DNA of 64,000 nt from JACCZX01 sp963729165 (GCA_963729165.1 CAVSMM010000013.1:390684-454683), one strand, 5' to 3'; positions 19,367-29,804 are shown, counted from the stretch's first letter. Made by a program: numbers and translations. Notes: generated by a model not told the origin, from the letters alone.

Positions 19367-19479
19367 TTCATCCTCCTTGGACTTGTTTCTTTTCAGGATA
19401 GCGCAGTTTGTTTTGCGATGAAGCTGTGCATCCCGAACAGAAGTTTGCGAGTCTCGGTCACCAGTAGACTGAAGTTCAA

Positions 19480-19956
19480 ATGGCAGACTACGTTATCTCG
19501 CTCGAGGAGGTCTTGTGGGGCGGGCTGCTGCTAGCGGTCACGATGGGAATCCATGGGATGGGGATGCTCGCCACGTTGCGAGTCACCGATTCGCTCAAGG
19601 AACGCACCGAGCGGTTCAAGTCGATCATCCCCAGCCTTGGCATCGTGATCCTGGGCAGCTTGATGATCATCGTGACCAGCCTTGTCGAAATAATCGTCTG
19701 GGCAGCATTCTTTCTCATGATGGGAGCGTTATCGAACCACAGCTCCGCTTTCTATTACGCGCTGGTCAACTACACGACCCTCGACTCTGGCTATCTGCCG
19801 CAGCAGTGGCACCTGCTCGAGGGGCTGCTTGCAATGGCAGGCCTGCTAACGCTGGCGTGGTCGACCGGCATTCTCTATAGGCTGGTAGACGACTTTCAGA
19901 TGCGCGACCGCACGAAAGCGAGCGACGCGCACGGAACCCCGGACACACGCCTCTAA
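19480..19956 (+). CDS. Small K+-channel-like membrane protein (pore domain)
   Basis: 158 residues with an N-terminal helix (VLWGGLLLAVTMGIHGMGML), a second helix at about 52-80, then a segment that looks like the pore of two-helix potassium channels (Ion_trans_2): FYYALVNYTTLDSGYLP, then a last helix LLAMAGLLTLAWSTGILYRLV. In real K+ channels the filter reads TxGYG or TTLGYGD. Here it is TTLDSGYL, so the filter is altered and conduction is uncertain. No regulatory domain is attached. Confidence 0.65.
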   Translation: MADYVISLEEVLWGGLLLAVTMGIHGMGMLATLRVTDSLKERTERFKSIIPSLGIVILGSLMIIVTSLVEIIVWAAFFLMMGALSNHSSAFYYALVNYTTLDSGYLPQQWHLLEGLLAMAGLLTLAWSTGILYRLVDDFQMRDRTKASDAHGTPDTRL

Positions 19957-20016
19957 CTCAACGTACGGCTCACCGGTAACGCTGATGTGCGCGAACGTGA
20001 CGTTGCGCGATCTCTT

Positions 20017-20839
20017 CTACCGCGAGCGGGTCCCGATCAGCCGACGGTACTGCGCCATATGTCGAATAGCGCTCTTCGGCTTTTGAACGTCCTCGTACAG
20101 CAGCGCCAGGTTGTAGTGACAATCGGCAAGCGAAGGCTCGATGCGTAGCGCCTCTTCGTAGGTCTGTATCGCGTCGCTCTTGCGACCTCTGTCGTCCAGC
20201 AGCACGCCGAGGTTGAACAGAAGCAGCGGTTCATTGCCGCAAACCTGAATCGCGTTGCGATAGACGCGCTCGGCTTGCGCGTACCGCCCGCTTTCATGCA
20301 GCAACCTTCCCAAATTGATATGCGCGTCGACCAGTCGTCGGATCTGCTGCGACGGCATGCTCATAGGCCTCCACCGCGGCGTCGGCATCTTCGTTTTCCA
20401 ACGCGGCACCGTCGGCAAAGTGAGATTCAGCGCTCACCTCTGGCTGCGCGGTCATCGGCTCGATCACGCTGAGCGTGCCGTCCGCGTCATTTTCGAACGC
20501 AAGCAGATACTGGCCCGATTCAGCCTGCCAGCGGCTGCCGCCCTCTCTGACGACGACATGATCGGCCACCGCGCAGATCGAAAGACCCGACAGCGGCATC
20601 GACTTGGGCAGGTGCCGGCGCAGCTCCCGCATCGATCGGGTGATGCGCTTGTTCGGAATATGAGCGACCGCCAGCGCCCGTGCGGTGCGCAGCACGATCA
20701 AGTCCTGGAACGAAAAGCGCCATGCATTGCGGGCCCCACGCGCGGGTGAGACGAAGCCGGCGACGATCAGCGAACGAATCGTGCTGCGCGGCAGGCCAAG
20801 CAACTTCTCGACGTCGCGCACGCCGTATTCATGCATCAC
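20017..20839 (-). pseudogene. MerR-like HTH protein with C-terminal TPR repeats, one frameshift
   Basis: The first 170 residues contain a MerR-type winged HTH (YGVRDVEKLLGLPRSTIRSL, then the wing NAWRFSFQDLIVLRTARAL). After AADP near 20330 one extra base shifts the frame. Without it the sequence runs on into RLVDAHINLGRLLHESGRY and two further TPR units (EPLLLFNLGVLLDDRGR and SLADCHYNLALLYEDVQK), ending near 20017. The reconstructed protein is about 273 residues. It starts 22 bases after the ku stop on the same strand, so it looks like the third gene of the NHEJ operon and may regulate it. Confidence 0.78.
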
Positions 20840-20861
20840 GCGCGGCTCTGTTTGCTATTTC

Positions 20862-21749
20862 CTACTTCCTTGCTGCCTTGCGCGCTGCAGGCTCAACTTG
20901 CGCGGCGCGCTTTGCGGGCTTGCGAGTTTCGCGCGCCGGCGCCTCCGGCGCACTCGACTTGGCAGGCGCCGTCGTCTTCTTGTTCAAGCTTGCGCGCAGC
21001 GCTTCCATCAGATCGATGACTTGCGCGCCGCCGGTTTCCGGCGCTTCGGCCATCGTGATTTCCTGGCCTTCGACCTTTTTCTGCACGGCAGCTTCGACGC
21101 GCGCGCGTACTTCGTCGGTATAGACGGTCGGGTCGAACGTGTCAGACGCCTGCTGTTCGATCAGTTGCTGCGCAAGCTTCAACTCGACGTCTTTGACTTC
21201 GGTCGGCGGGATTTCGATATCGCTGATCGACCGCACTTCGGCCGCGTACAACAGCTGCTGCATCACCAGACCGCCTTCGATCGGGCGCAGCATCACGATG
21301 TACTGCTTGCCGCGCGCGGCGTAGCGGCCGACAGCGCAGCGACCGGACTCGCGCAAGGCGCGCGTCAGCAGCGCATACGGCTTGGCGCCGCCCTTATCGG
21401 GCGCGAGGTAATACGCCTTGTCGAAGTACACCGGATCGATCGACTCGATCGGCACGAACTCGGTGATCTCAGCCGTTTGCGTGCCCGCCTCCTCGAGCGC
21501 CTTCAGCTCTTCGGGAGTGAACATCACGTATTGGTCCTTCGCGAATTCGTAGCCTTTGACGATGTCTTCGCGCGCGACCGGAATCTCTTCCTTCAGGCAG
21601 AGATACTGCTGCTTCAGCCGCGAGCCGCAGTCCTTGTGCAACATGTTGAACGAGATCGCCTTGCTTGCTTCGGTGGCCGAAAACATCTTCGCCGGAATCG
21701 ATACCAATCCGAATGCGATGGTCAGAGATCCGATCGATCGTGCAGCCAT
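20862..21749 (-). CDS. ku: Ku protein, non-homologous end joining
   Basis: 295 residues, standard for bacterial Ku. The N-terminus MAARSIGSLTIAFGLVSIPA and the later LVMQQLLYAAEVR segment are diagnostic. Ku forms a homodimer ring on DNA ends and recruits LigD. The C-terminus is Lys/Ala/Pro rich (about 265-295), a typical basic extension for DNA binding. It starts 20 bases after ligD on the same strand, so both should be co-transcribed. Confidence 0.96.
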   Translation of the reverse strand: MAARSIGSLTIAFGLVSIPAKMFSATEASKAISFNMLHKDCGSRLKQQYLCLKEEIPVAREDIVKGYEFAKDQYVMFTPEELKALEEAGTQTAEITEFVPIESIDPVYFDKAYYLAPDKGGAKPYALLTRALRESGRCAVGRYAARGKQYIVMLRPIEGGLVMQQLLYAAEVRSISDIEIPPTEVKDVELKLAQQLIEQQASDTFDPTVYTDEVRARVEAAVQKKVEGQEITMAEAPETGGAQVIDLMEALRASLNKKTTAPAKSSAPEAPARETRKPAKRAAQVEPAARKAARK

Positions 21750-21769
21750 GCGCTCCTCCAGTGTGTTCG

Positions 21770-24525
21770 TTACTTCTTCTCGCGGTCGACCGCGCGTTCC
21801 AGACTCTGCTTCGCTTTCAACGCATCACGCCACCGGTCACCGGTTTTGGCCAGACGCTCGGCGGCGTTCGTGATTCTGAAGTCTAGTGGATGCGCGCCGG
21901 CCAGCTCGTCCCATGTGAGCGGCATCGATATCGGCGCTCCGCTCGCCCCGCGTGGCGAATAGGCGACATTCAATGTCTTGCCACGCACGTTCATGTTGTA
22001 GTCCATGAAGATCTTGCCGGTGCGCTTCGGCACGCTCCATTCCAGCGTGATGTCCTTCGGATGCTGCTGCATCAGGTGCCGGCCGACGATCTCGGAGATT
22101 TCGCGCGCCGCGTCGAAATCGATCGTGCGCTTGATCGGCACGAACACGTGCAAGCCCGTCTTGCCCGACGTCTTGACGATCGGCTCGAGCGCCATGCTGT
22201 GCAGCAGCTCACGCAGCCAGAACGCGACTTCCTTGCCCTTCTCGAACGCAACCGTATTCAGCTCGGGCTCGTCGCCGGCCTTCTCCTTGCCCGAGTAGAT
22301 GTACGGATCGATATCGAACACCACGTAGTCGGGGTAGTTGAGCACCGAGCCTTCGAGCGACTCGAGCGAACTTGCATAGTCAGTACTCTTGATCGAAGTA
22401 TCGGACCCGAGCTTCGCGCGCGAATGCCAGACGTGGAACTCGAGCGTGCCCGATTGTGCGAGCCACAGCAGCGTCTGCAGATTGTTGCAGAGCAGATAGT
22501 CGTGGCTCTCGTCCTTGTGGCCGGAAAACACAGTGATTGTTTCAGCGAACGCCGGACGCTCCTGCTCCCAGTGTTTCTGGAAGAAGCGTTGGCCGTGGAT
22601 GCCGTCGGGCATCCGAATCATCGTCAGCGGCCGATCCGCCAGATGCGGCAGGATGAACGGAGATACTTGTGCGAAGTAGCGCAGCAGGTCGCGCTTGGTA
22701 ACCGCCGGCCTGCGACAGTGCTGGGTCGGCCGGCCAGTAGACGCGATCGAGATGGGTCAGCTTCAACGTGTGCGTACCGACCGCGATCGTGAATGTGGCC
22801 TTGGCATTTTCGAGTTGTTGCAGCACATCGTCGATCTCGCTGTTTGGGCTTTTCTTCGCAGCAGCGTTGCGGCCGGTCCCGCTGAGCGAAGGCGAACTTC
22901 CCTTTGATCGTCCACGCGCGTTCGACCCCGGCGTGGGCACTGATCTGGTTGCCACTTCACGCCGCACTGTCTTCGGATCGATGTCGTCGCGCAGTCGTAG
23001 AAACACCGGCGCTCGTAGATGGCCATCTTCGGTCCAGTCCTGGAACTTCACTTCAGCCACCCGCTCGGGCGTTACCCACGTCGCCGGCGCGTTCAGTTCA
23101 GGCTTGGTGGAGAACGGATTGGTTTTCCGCTGCAGCGGCTCGAGCTGCTGCTGCACATCAGACAGCGAGTTGTCGTCGAAGCCCGAGCCGACGTGCGATG
23201 CATAGACGAGCTTGTCGCCGTCCCAATAGCCAACCAGCAACGCGCCCAGCGCCGAGCGCGAGCCTTTGCCCTGCGTGTAACCGCCGATGACAAAGTCGGC
23301 ACTGGTGATCGATTTGACCTTCAGCCACGAAGCTGAGCGCTTACCGGCTTCATAGCGGCTGCCCTTGCGTTTACCGACTACGCCTTCGAATCCGCTCGCG
23401 ACGGCTGCTGCCTGCAAAGCCACGCCATCGTCCAGCGAGTGGACAAGCTGCAACAGCGGCGACGGCAGCAAACACTGCGCAAGGTAGCGGCGGCGATCGG
23501 CATACGGCGCCTGGCGTAGGTTGACACCCGCGAAATGCAGCAGGTCGAAGCAGTAAAGGACAGCGCGCTCAGCTTGCGCACTACGATTCTGCATCGCATT
23601 GAATGACGGCCGTCCGTCTGCATCGAACGCGACAATTTCTGCGTCGAGGATCATCGTATCCACCGCCTGCCTGCGCAGCTCGGCGCAGACCTTCGGAAAG
23701 TCGGCGGCCAGATCGAGCCCGCGCCGCGTGCGCAGCTTGACGCTCACTTGTTCACCCGTGCCGTCGACGAACGCGAGCACGCGATAACCGTCGAGCTTGG
23801 GCTCCCACATCCAATCGGCGTGATTGAACGCTGTATCGCCGAGTTCGGCCTGCATCGGAGCGAGCGTCGCCAGGTAGTTTCTCGGTTGGGCCGGCAACGA
23901 CCAGCCGCTCAGCCGCGATGCGATGCGCGGGCACGCTTTTCATCTGCTCGACCGATACGTTCGAAAGCACCGAGCGGTTCTGCGAGGTGAGATCCGTCTT
24001 CGCCACAAACCGATCCTTGTGCTTGATCAACAGCCAATTCTTGCGATCTGCCATCCGCACCAAGGCGAACGAGCCTTTGATCTTTTCACCGCGCAGCAGA
24101 AAGCTCAGCTTGCCGTTTTCAAGTTCAGTACGAACACGTTCCTCGGCTTGCGCACGATCATGGAACGAGTACTGCTGGCCCTCGTCGGGCGAGTAGACGC
24201 CGCAGTCCCACACGATCATTTCACCCGCGCCGTATTGCCCGGGCGGAATGACGCCCTCGAACGACGCATACTCGAACGGGTGGTCTTCTGTCTGCGCCGC
24301 CAGGCGTTTGTCGCTGGGATCGAGCGACGGCCCTTTCGGAATGGCCCACGATTTCAATACGCCGTCGCACTCCAATCGCAGGTCGTAATGCATATGCCGC
24401 GCGGCATGCTGCTGAATCACGAACAACAGCGGCCCGCCGCGCGCTTCGCGCAACTCTGCCGCCGGCTCAGGAGTAGCCGAAAAACTGCGCTTGGCGGAAT
24501 ATTCGGTGAGCTGGCTTTTCTTCAC
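21770..24525 (-). pseudogene. ligD: DNA ligase D (PE-ligase-polymerase), two frameshifts
   Basis: About 918 residues when rebuilt. The 3'-phosphoesterase domain lies at the N-terminus (FVIQQHAARHMHYDLRLE, QYGAGEMIVWDCG). The ATP-dependent ligase domain has its nucleophile in WEPKLDGYRV and an EGVVGKRKGSRY motif. The primase-like polymerase domain is last, with VVFDIDPYIY and the SGKTGLHVFVP loop. The frame breaks near 23920-23935, between PE and ligase, and near 22712, where dropping one G restores LSQPAVTKRDLLRYFA. All domains are well conserved on both sides, so sequence error is more likely than decay. It repairs double-strand breaks with Ku. Confidence 0.93.
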
Positions 24526-24549
24526 GCGGGAATTTTAGGATCAGGACAC

Positions 24550-25254
24550 ATGACTGCTCAGAGAATCGTGGCGGGTGCGAGCGGCTATTCCTTCAAGGAG
24601 TGGAAGGGCAACTTCTATCCGGAAAAGATGAAGCCGGAAGAAATGCTCGCGTGGTACAGCGAGCGGCTGCCGACGGTGGAGATCAACAACACTTTCTATC
24701 AGATGCCCAAGACGGCCGTGCTCGAGAACTGGGCGAAGACGACGCCGGAAGATTTCCAGTTCGCGATCAAAGCTTCGCGCCGCATCACGCACATGTCGCG
24801 GCTCAAGGCGGATACAGCGGCCGATTCGGTTAATTTTCTTTACACGACGCTCGCCGCGCTAGGCGCGAAACGCGGCCCGGTGCTTTTTCAGCTGCCGCCA
24901 TTTCTGAAGAAGGATCTGCCGCGTCTGATCGAATTTCTACAGCTGCTGCCGGAAGGACACTGCGCCGCGTTCGAGTTTCGCAACGACAGCTGGTTCGACG
25001 ATGAGGTCTATGACGCGTTGAAAGCAGCCGGCGCAGCGCTGTGCCTTTCCGAGCGCGAAGGACAGCGCTCCGCCACCTCTGGTCGAAACCGCAGACTGGG
25101 GCTACATCCGCCTTCGTCTCGAAACGTACTCGGACGAGGATCTTCAGCAGTGGGCGGCGAGGCTGGCAGCGACCGCGTGGCGCGGATCTACGTGTATTTC
25201 ATGCACGAGCCCACGGCGCCGGCGTACGCGCAAACGCTGATGCGGTTCGGCTGA
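24550..25254 (+). pseudogene. DUF72 (YecE-like) protein with two compensating frameshifts
   Basis: TIM-barrel protein of the DUF72 family (RIVAGASGYSFKEWKGNFYP, then PTVEINNTFYQMP and GPVLFQLPPFLKKDLPRL). After LCLSERE near 25065 the frame changes. The conserved text continues one base over (DSAPPLVETADWGYIRLRLE), and it returns to the first frame near 25180 for the end IYVYFMHEPTAPAYAQTL. Length of about 235 fits. It is divergent from ligD with 24 bases between starts, so the two may share a promoter region. Function of the family is unknown. Confidence 0.85.
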
Positions 25255-25303
25255 AGCTCGCAGCGTCGTTGTTGAAACGTTTGAATTCCGGCATGAGCTT
25301 CGT

Positions 25304-26284
25304 ATGCATATCACCCTCCTTCCACACATCGTCCGCCTCCTCCGCGCGTTCGCCCTTCTTGCTGTTATTAGCGGGGCAGCGCTCGCCCAGCCGAGCAAGC
25401 CGATCCGCATCCTGGTGGGTTTCCCGCCGGGCGGCGGGACCGACGCGATTGCGCGCGCTCTGGCCGAGAAATTGAAGGAGGAGCTCGGCACGTCCGTCAT
25501 CGTCGAGAACCGTCCAGGGGCGGGCGGCCAGATCGCCGCGCAAGCGCTGAAGAGTGCGGCGCCCGACGGCACCACGTTCTTCATCTCGCACGATCACACG
25601 ATTTCGATCCTGCCCCTGGTCATGAAGAACCCGGGTTTCGATCCCGCAAAGGATTTCGTTCCGGTGGCAGGCTTCGCGACTTTCGTCAATGCGCTTGCGC
25701 TATCTGCCGGCACGCCCGCGAAAAACTTCAACGACTATGTTGCGTGGGTGAAAGGCCAGGGCGGCAAGAGCGCAATCGGCGTTCCGGCGCCCGCTTCGGT
25801 TCCCGAATTTCTCGTCAAAGTGATCGGCGACAAGTACGGCCTTGATCTCGTCTCGGCGCCGTACCGAGGCAGTGCGCCGATGATGGCCGACATGCTCAGT
25901 AATCAGATTCCTGCAGGCGTGGGCTCGGTGCCCGATTTCATCGAGAACCATGCAGCCGCCAAGATCCGGGTCGTGGCAGTGCTCGGCGGGGCGCGACAAG
26001 CTGCGCTGCCCGACGTGCCCACGTTCGCAGAGCTCGGACTCGCAGGATTCGAAGACGTGCCGTACTACGCCTTCTTTGCACCCGCCGGCACGCCGCAATC
26101 GGCGATCGATCAGTTCGCCGCTGCGTTATCGAAGGTGATTGCACAGCCCGACGTGCGCGATCGGCTTACGCGCTGGGGGCTCGCAGTGCAGTTCATGCCG
26201 CAGTCGCAGCTCGCGGCGCGCGAGCGTGCGTACTCGCAGACATGGGCTCAGATCATCAAGAAGAGCGGCTTTCAACCGCAGTAG
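25304..26284 (+). CDS. Orphan Bug/TctC periplasmic binding protein
   Basis: 326 residues, full length. The signal peptide ends GAALAQ and is followed by the Bug signature RILVGFPPGGGTDAIARALA, ENRPGAGGQIAAQ and the APYRGSAPMMADML region that helps hold the carboxylate ligand. No tctA or tctB lies nearby, so it may share the TctAB pair at 8.2-10.2 kb or another one in the genome, or may act in sensing. The ligand is not known. Confidence 0.92.
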   Translation: MHITLLPHIVRLLRAFALLAVISGAALAQPSKPIRILVGFPPGGGTDAIARALAEKLKEELGTSVIVENRPGAGGQIAAQALKSAAPDGTTFFISHDHTISILPLVMKNPGFDPAKDFVPVAGFATFVNALALSAGTPAKNFNDYVAWVKGQGGKSAIGVPAPASVPEFLVKVIGDKYGLDLVSAPYRGSAPMMADMLSNQIPAGVGSVPDFIENHAAAKIRVVAVLGGARQAALPDVPTFAELGLAGFEDVPYYAFFAPAGTPQSAIDQFAAALSKVIAQPDVRDRLTRWGLAVQFMPQSQLAARERAYSQTWAQIIKKSGFQPQ

Positions 26285-26305
26285 TGAACGCGGAACTGCG
26301 CGGGC

Positions 26306-26701
26306 TCAGCGATGCTTCACGCTGATCGACCATTGATCGGAAAATCCGCCTGATGTCGGCCTCGTGTCGACCGTTTGGCCTTGCCCGCACGGGTATTGTG
26401 AATACGTCACCGCGCCGCTCGATTCCTCGCACTTGAAAACGCCAGGACCCAGCGCTCGCGACGCGACGGGCTTGGGTGGCGCAATAACAGCAGGCGCCGC
26501 TTTTGGCAGCTCCGCCGGCGCATACGTCGGTTCGCTTTTCGTGAAGCGCTGTGCGGTATCGGGCGGTGTCACCACGGCCGGCATCCGAATGCTGGACCGG
26601 TCGAGCGCTGCATACACGCCGACGGCCAGCACGACCGGAGCAAAAACCGCCACTGCAAGTGATCGCTTACCTGATCGCGGCGGGCGGTAATGGTTATTCA
26701 T
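26306..26701 (-). CDS. DUF4124-domain membrane protein
   Basis: 131 residues from the ATG at 26701. A short basic N-terminus, one transmembrane helix (SLAVAVFAPVVLAVGVYAAL), a Pro/Ala-rich linker, then a small extracytoplasmic domain FKCEESSGAVTYSQYPC, which matches the DUF4124 pattern (YxC...G..tYsd.PC) with two cysteines. Such proteins are common in Burkholderiales envelopes; function unknown. A longer opening to 26728 adds nine residues and is less likely. Confidence 0.72.
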   Translation of the reverse strand: MNNHYRPPRSGKRSLAVAVFAPVVLAVGVYAALDRSSIRMPAVVTPPDTAQRFTKSEPTYAPAELPKAAPAVIAPPKPVASRALGPGVFKCEESSGAVTYSQYPCGQGQTVDTRPTSGGFSDQWSISVKHR

Positions 26702-26919
26702 GGAAATCCACGCAAAGCGAGTATCCAAAATCTACCGCGTGCACGGACCACCGATCAGGGGAAATGACAGTTCAAACTGATGAAGAAATTAGGCGGTGTT
26801 TGTCTCCTAAAAGTTAAGTCACCGATGACTCGCAATTGCTAGTGCTCGTCTGCGCGACCCATCGGTCTGGCTTGAGGCCTCGTTGCCGTCGCGTGCGCGC
26901 GATGACCCGCTGCGAGCCG

Positions 26920-27351
26920 CTAGGCCGTGCACGAAAACGACGGTGGATCGCCGCTGTCGAGCCAGGCAACGGCCGACGCCTCGGTCACAAACACATCTGC
27001 AACCAAGCGCCGATTTACTGCGACGGTCACGCCGAACTTCTGCGGATCGAGCATCTCCGGTCGAATAACCATGGATAGGCGAACTGCACCGTTCGCGGTG
27101 CGCGTCCACTTCTCGACCATAAAGTACCGTTCAGTAAGGCTGGGCGACGGAAAGCCAGTGACCCGCAGACCGTTCACCAGAAGCCTTGTGATGCCTAATG
27201 TACGGACGTGTGCGATGGCTCCATCGACTAGGTTTATCGCTTCTTCCAGCGTCATGCGACCCGCCGGCCGAAAAAACGCACGTCCCGCTTCAACCTTAAA
27301 GTGATCCGGTGAGGGCTCCACGCAAGAGTCCGCCATATTTTCTTCACTCAT
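26920..27351 (-). CDS. STAS-like/SpoIIAA-like hypothetical protein
   Basis: 143 residues, no signal peptide or membrane segment. The strand-helix pattern with GRMTLEEAINLVDGAIAHVR, then ITRLLVNGLRVTGFPSPSL and a final VFVTEASAVAWLDSG resembles STAS/SpoIIAA-like domains, which often act as cytosolic regulators. It is divergent from the M20 amidohydrolase with only 14 bases between start codons. Function unknown. Confidence 0.65.
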   Translation of the reverse strand: MSEENMADSCVEPSPDHFKVEAGRAFFRPAGRMTLEEAINLVDGAIAHVRTLGITRLLVNGLRVTGFPSPSLTERYFMVEKWTRTANGAVRLSMVIRPEMLDPQKFGVTVAVNRRLVADVFVTEASAVAWLDSGDPPSFSCTA

Positions 27352-27365
27352 AGAATACGCGGCCT

Positions 27366-28617
27366 ATGCCGAGCATCGATGCGCAACGCTTGCTTTCCGA
27401 TTTGCAGGCGTTGCGTGCGATCGGCGCGCAAGGCCGCGGCGTCGTTCGACCGGCGTTCAGCGCCGCCGATATGGAAGCGCGTCGCTGGCTGCAACGCCGA
27501 TTCGAACAAGCAGGCCTTGAGGCAACGATTGACGGCGTCGGCAATGTATTGGGCCGTTCACGCAATTCAGGCAAGGCGCTGCTGATCGGTTCGCATTCCG
27601 ACACGCAACCCACCGGTGGCTGGCTCGATGGCGCACTGGGTGTCATCTATGCGCTCGAAGTCGTCCGAGCACTCGCGGCAGACCGCGCGACCAAGACGCT
27701 ACCTGTAGACGCGGTGTCGTTCCAGGACGAAGAGTCGCGCTTCGTAGGTTGCCTCGGCAGCCGCTCGTTGATTGGCGCACTGACACCGGAAATGGAACAG
27801 CACGCGCAAGACAGTCATGGCGTGACGCTGGCGGACGCTTTGCGCGATGCAGGCCTGGCGGATGTCCCGCGGCTGCGTCTCGCGCGCGATCGTTATGCCG
27901 GCTTTGTCGAGGCGCATATCGAACAAGGGCCGCATCTGGAGGATGCCGGACTTCGCATCGGCGTCGTAACGGGCATCGTGGGACTGCGCAGCATTCGATT
28001 CGTCTTTCGCGGCCAGCAGAATCACGCAGGCACGACGATGATGGCGCGCCGTCGCGACGCGAGCACAGCGCTCTACGAGCTCGCGCACCGGATCAACATT
28101 GAGTTTCCGAAAGCCGCTGCCGAGCGCACCGTGTGGACGATGGGCCGTGTCCGCGTTGAGCCCGAATGCGACGTCGATCGTTCCAGGGTACGCGGAGCTC
28201 GACTTACAGTTCAGAGATCAATCGGAGGAGCCGCTCGATGCCTTCGAAGCCATCGTCGAGCGTCTTGTATCGGAGATGAACGCGCGCGGCGGCGTCACGA
28301 TCGAAGCTCTGCCAACCCGCGCGCCGATTGCACCGACGCGAATGGACGCCACTTTGCAATCGCATATCGAAAGTGCGGCGGAGCGCATTGCACCGGGCAA
28401 GTGGCAGCGCATGCCAAGCGGCGCATTTCACGATGCCGGCATTGTCTCGACGTCGATTCCGTCGGCGATGCTGTTCATCCCATCACTCGGCGGTATCAGT
28501 CACGACTTCGCGGAGGACAGCCGAGACGAAGACATCGTGCTCGGTTGCCAGGTGTTGGCGGACGCAGCTGCGTCGATTCTCCTGGCGGCGAACGCGGGAG
28601 CTACAGTGGCTACCTAA
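27366..28617 (+). pseudogene. M20-family amidase (N-carbamoyl amino acid hydrolase/allantoate amidohydrolase type), one frameshift
   Basis: About 416 residues when rebuilt. Metal-binding motifs of the HyuC/AllC group: GSHSDTQPTGGWLDGALGV, then DEESRFVGCLGSRS, then EAHIEQGPHLE, and late SGAFHDAG and GGISHDF. At 28175, after VRVEP, one extra G breaks the frame; skipping it gives NATSIVPGYAELDLQFRDQ and the normal end. It hydrolyses a carbamoyl or ureido amide bond using two metal ions. No allantoin or hydantoin genes are nearby to fix the substrate. Confidence 0.85.
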
Positions 28618-29763
28618 TTATCTAAACCGAAGCTGATTGCGCGACAGCTCACTGATTGATTTACACCCCATCAACTTCATCCCGCGCTCGATCTCGGTAC
28701 GCATCAAACCCAGCGCACGCTCCACGCCTGCCCTGCCGGCAGCCGCGAGGGGAAACAGATAGAAGCGTCCCAGGCCGACGGCCTTGGCGCCCAACGCAAG
28801 AGCCTTCAGCACATGCGTGCCCCGCTGCACACCGCCGTCCATCATCACGTCCAGCCGATCGCCAACGGCGTCGACGATCTCCGCAAGCTGATCGAACGGT
28901 GCGCGCGAGCCATCGAGCTGTCGTCCGCCGTGGTTTGACAGGACGATTCCCGTGCAGCCGATCTCGGCCGCGCGCTTTGCGTCTTGCACCGACATCACGC
29001 CCTTCAAACAGAACTGCCCGTCCCACAGCCGCACCATCTCGGCGACATCGTTCCACGTCATCGACGGGTCCAGCATTTCGGTGAAGTAGCGGCCGATCGA
29101 CATCGCGCCGCCGCTCATATCCACATGCTGATCCAGCTGCGGCAGCTTGAACTTTTCATGCGTCAGGTAATTCAGACCCCATGCCGGCTTGATCGCGAAC
29201 TGCATCATTCCGCCGAGTGTCAGCCTGAACGGAATCGAGAAGCCGGTGCGCAAATCGCGTTCGCGGTTTCCGCCGGTGATGCTGTCGACCGTCAGCATCA
29301 TGACTTCGACGCCGGCATCCTTCGCACGCTGCAGCATCGCGCGATTCAGCCCACGATCCTTGTGAAAGTAAAACTGGTACACCTGCGGTGTCGGATATTT
29401 CTCGCGCAACTCTTCGAGACTGACCGTACCGAGCGAGGACACACCAAACAGCGTTCCATACTTTGATGCGACGTCGGCGACCGCGCGCTCGCCTTCGTGG
29501 TTGAACAGGCGCTGCAAAGCGGTCGGCGAGCAGTAAAACGGCACCGCGAGCTTCTGGCCCATTACCGTTACCGACAGGTCGAGAGCTTCGACGCCGCGCA
29601 ACACGTTGGGAACGAGGTCGCACTCTTCGAAGCTCGCCGTGTTACGTCGATACGTCACCTCATCGTCTGCGGCGCCGTCGATGTAGTTGAAGATCGGACC
29701 GGGCAGCCGCCGCATGGCGAGTCTGCGAAAGTCATGGAAGCTATGGCATTGGGCAAGGCTCAT
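28618..29763 (-). CDS. FMN-dependent alpha-hydroxy-acid oxidase/dehydrogenase
   Basis: 381 residues of the LldD/glycolate-oxidase family. FMN and substrate residues are visible: NYIDGAADDE at the N-terminus, QFYFHKDRG, the catalytic SNHGGRQLDG with its histidine, and DGGVQRGTHVLKALALGAKA for phosphate binding. It oxidises a 2-hydroxy acid such as lactate or mandelate to the oxo acid. No membrane anchor is evident. A strong perfect inverted repeat at 29780-29804 lies just before the start codon and may be an operator. The stop nearly touches that of the M20 gene. Confidence 0.92.
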   Translation of the reverse strand: MSLAQCHSFHDFRRLAMRRLPGPIFNYIDGAADDEVTYRRNTASFEECDLVPNVLRGVEALDLSVTVMGQKLAVPFYCSPTALQRLFNHEGERAVADVASKYGTLFGVSSLGTVSLEELREKYPTPQVYQFYFHKDRGLNRAMLQRAKDAGVEVMMLTVDSITGGNRERDLRTGFSIPFRLTLGGMMQFAIKPAWGLNYLTHEKFKLPQLDQHVDMSGGAMSIGRYFTEMLDPSMTWNDVAEMVRLWDGQFCLKGVMSVQDAKRAAEIGCTGIVLSNHGGRQLDGSRAPFDQLAEIVDAVGDRLDVMMDGGVQRGTHVLKALALGAKAVGLGRFYLFPLAAAGRAGVERALGLMRTEIERGMKLMGCKSISELSRNQLRFR

Positions 29764-29779
29764 GTCGCGTTGCGTCGAT

Positions 29780-29804
29780 CCTTTGGCCTCAAAGAGGCCA
29801 AAGG
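29780..29804. promoter_or_regulatory. Perfect 11-bp-arm inverted repeat upstream of the hydroxy-acid oxidase
   Basis: CCTTTGGCCTC, three bases AAA, then GAGGCCAAAGG. It ends 17 bases before the ATG at 29763, in the leader of that gene. It could be an operator for a dimeric regulator (GntR- or LysR-type regulators often control such oxidases) or an RNA hairpin in the leader. No T-run follows on the gene strand, so it is not a simple terminator. Confidence 0.6.
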
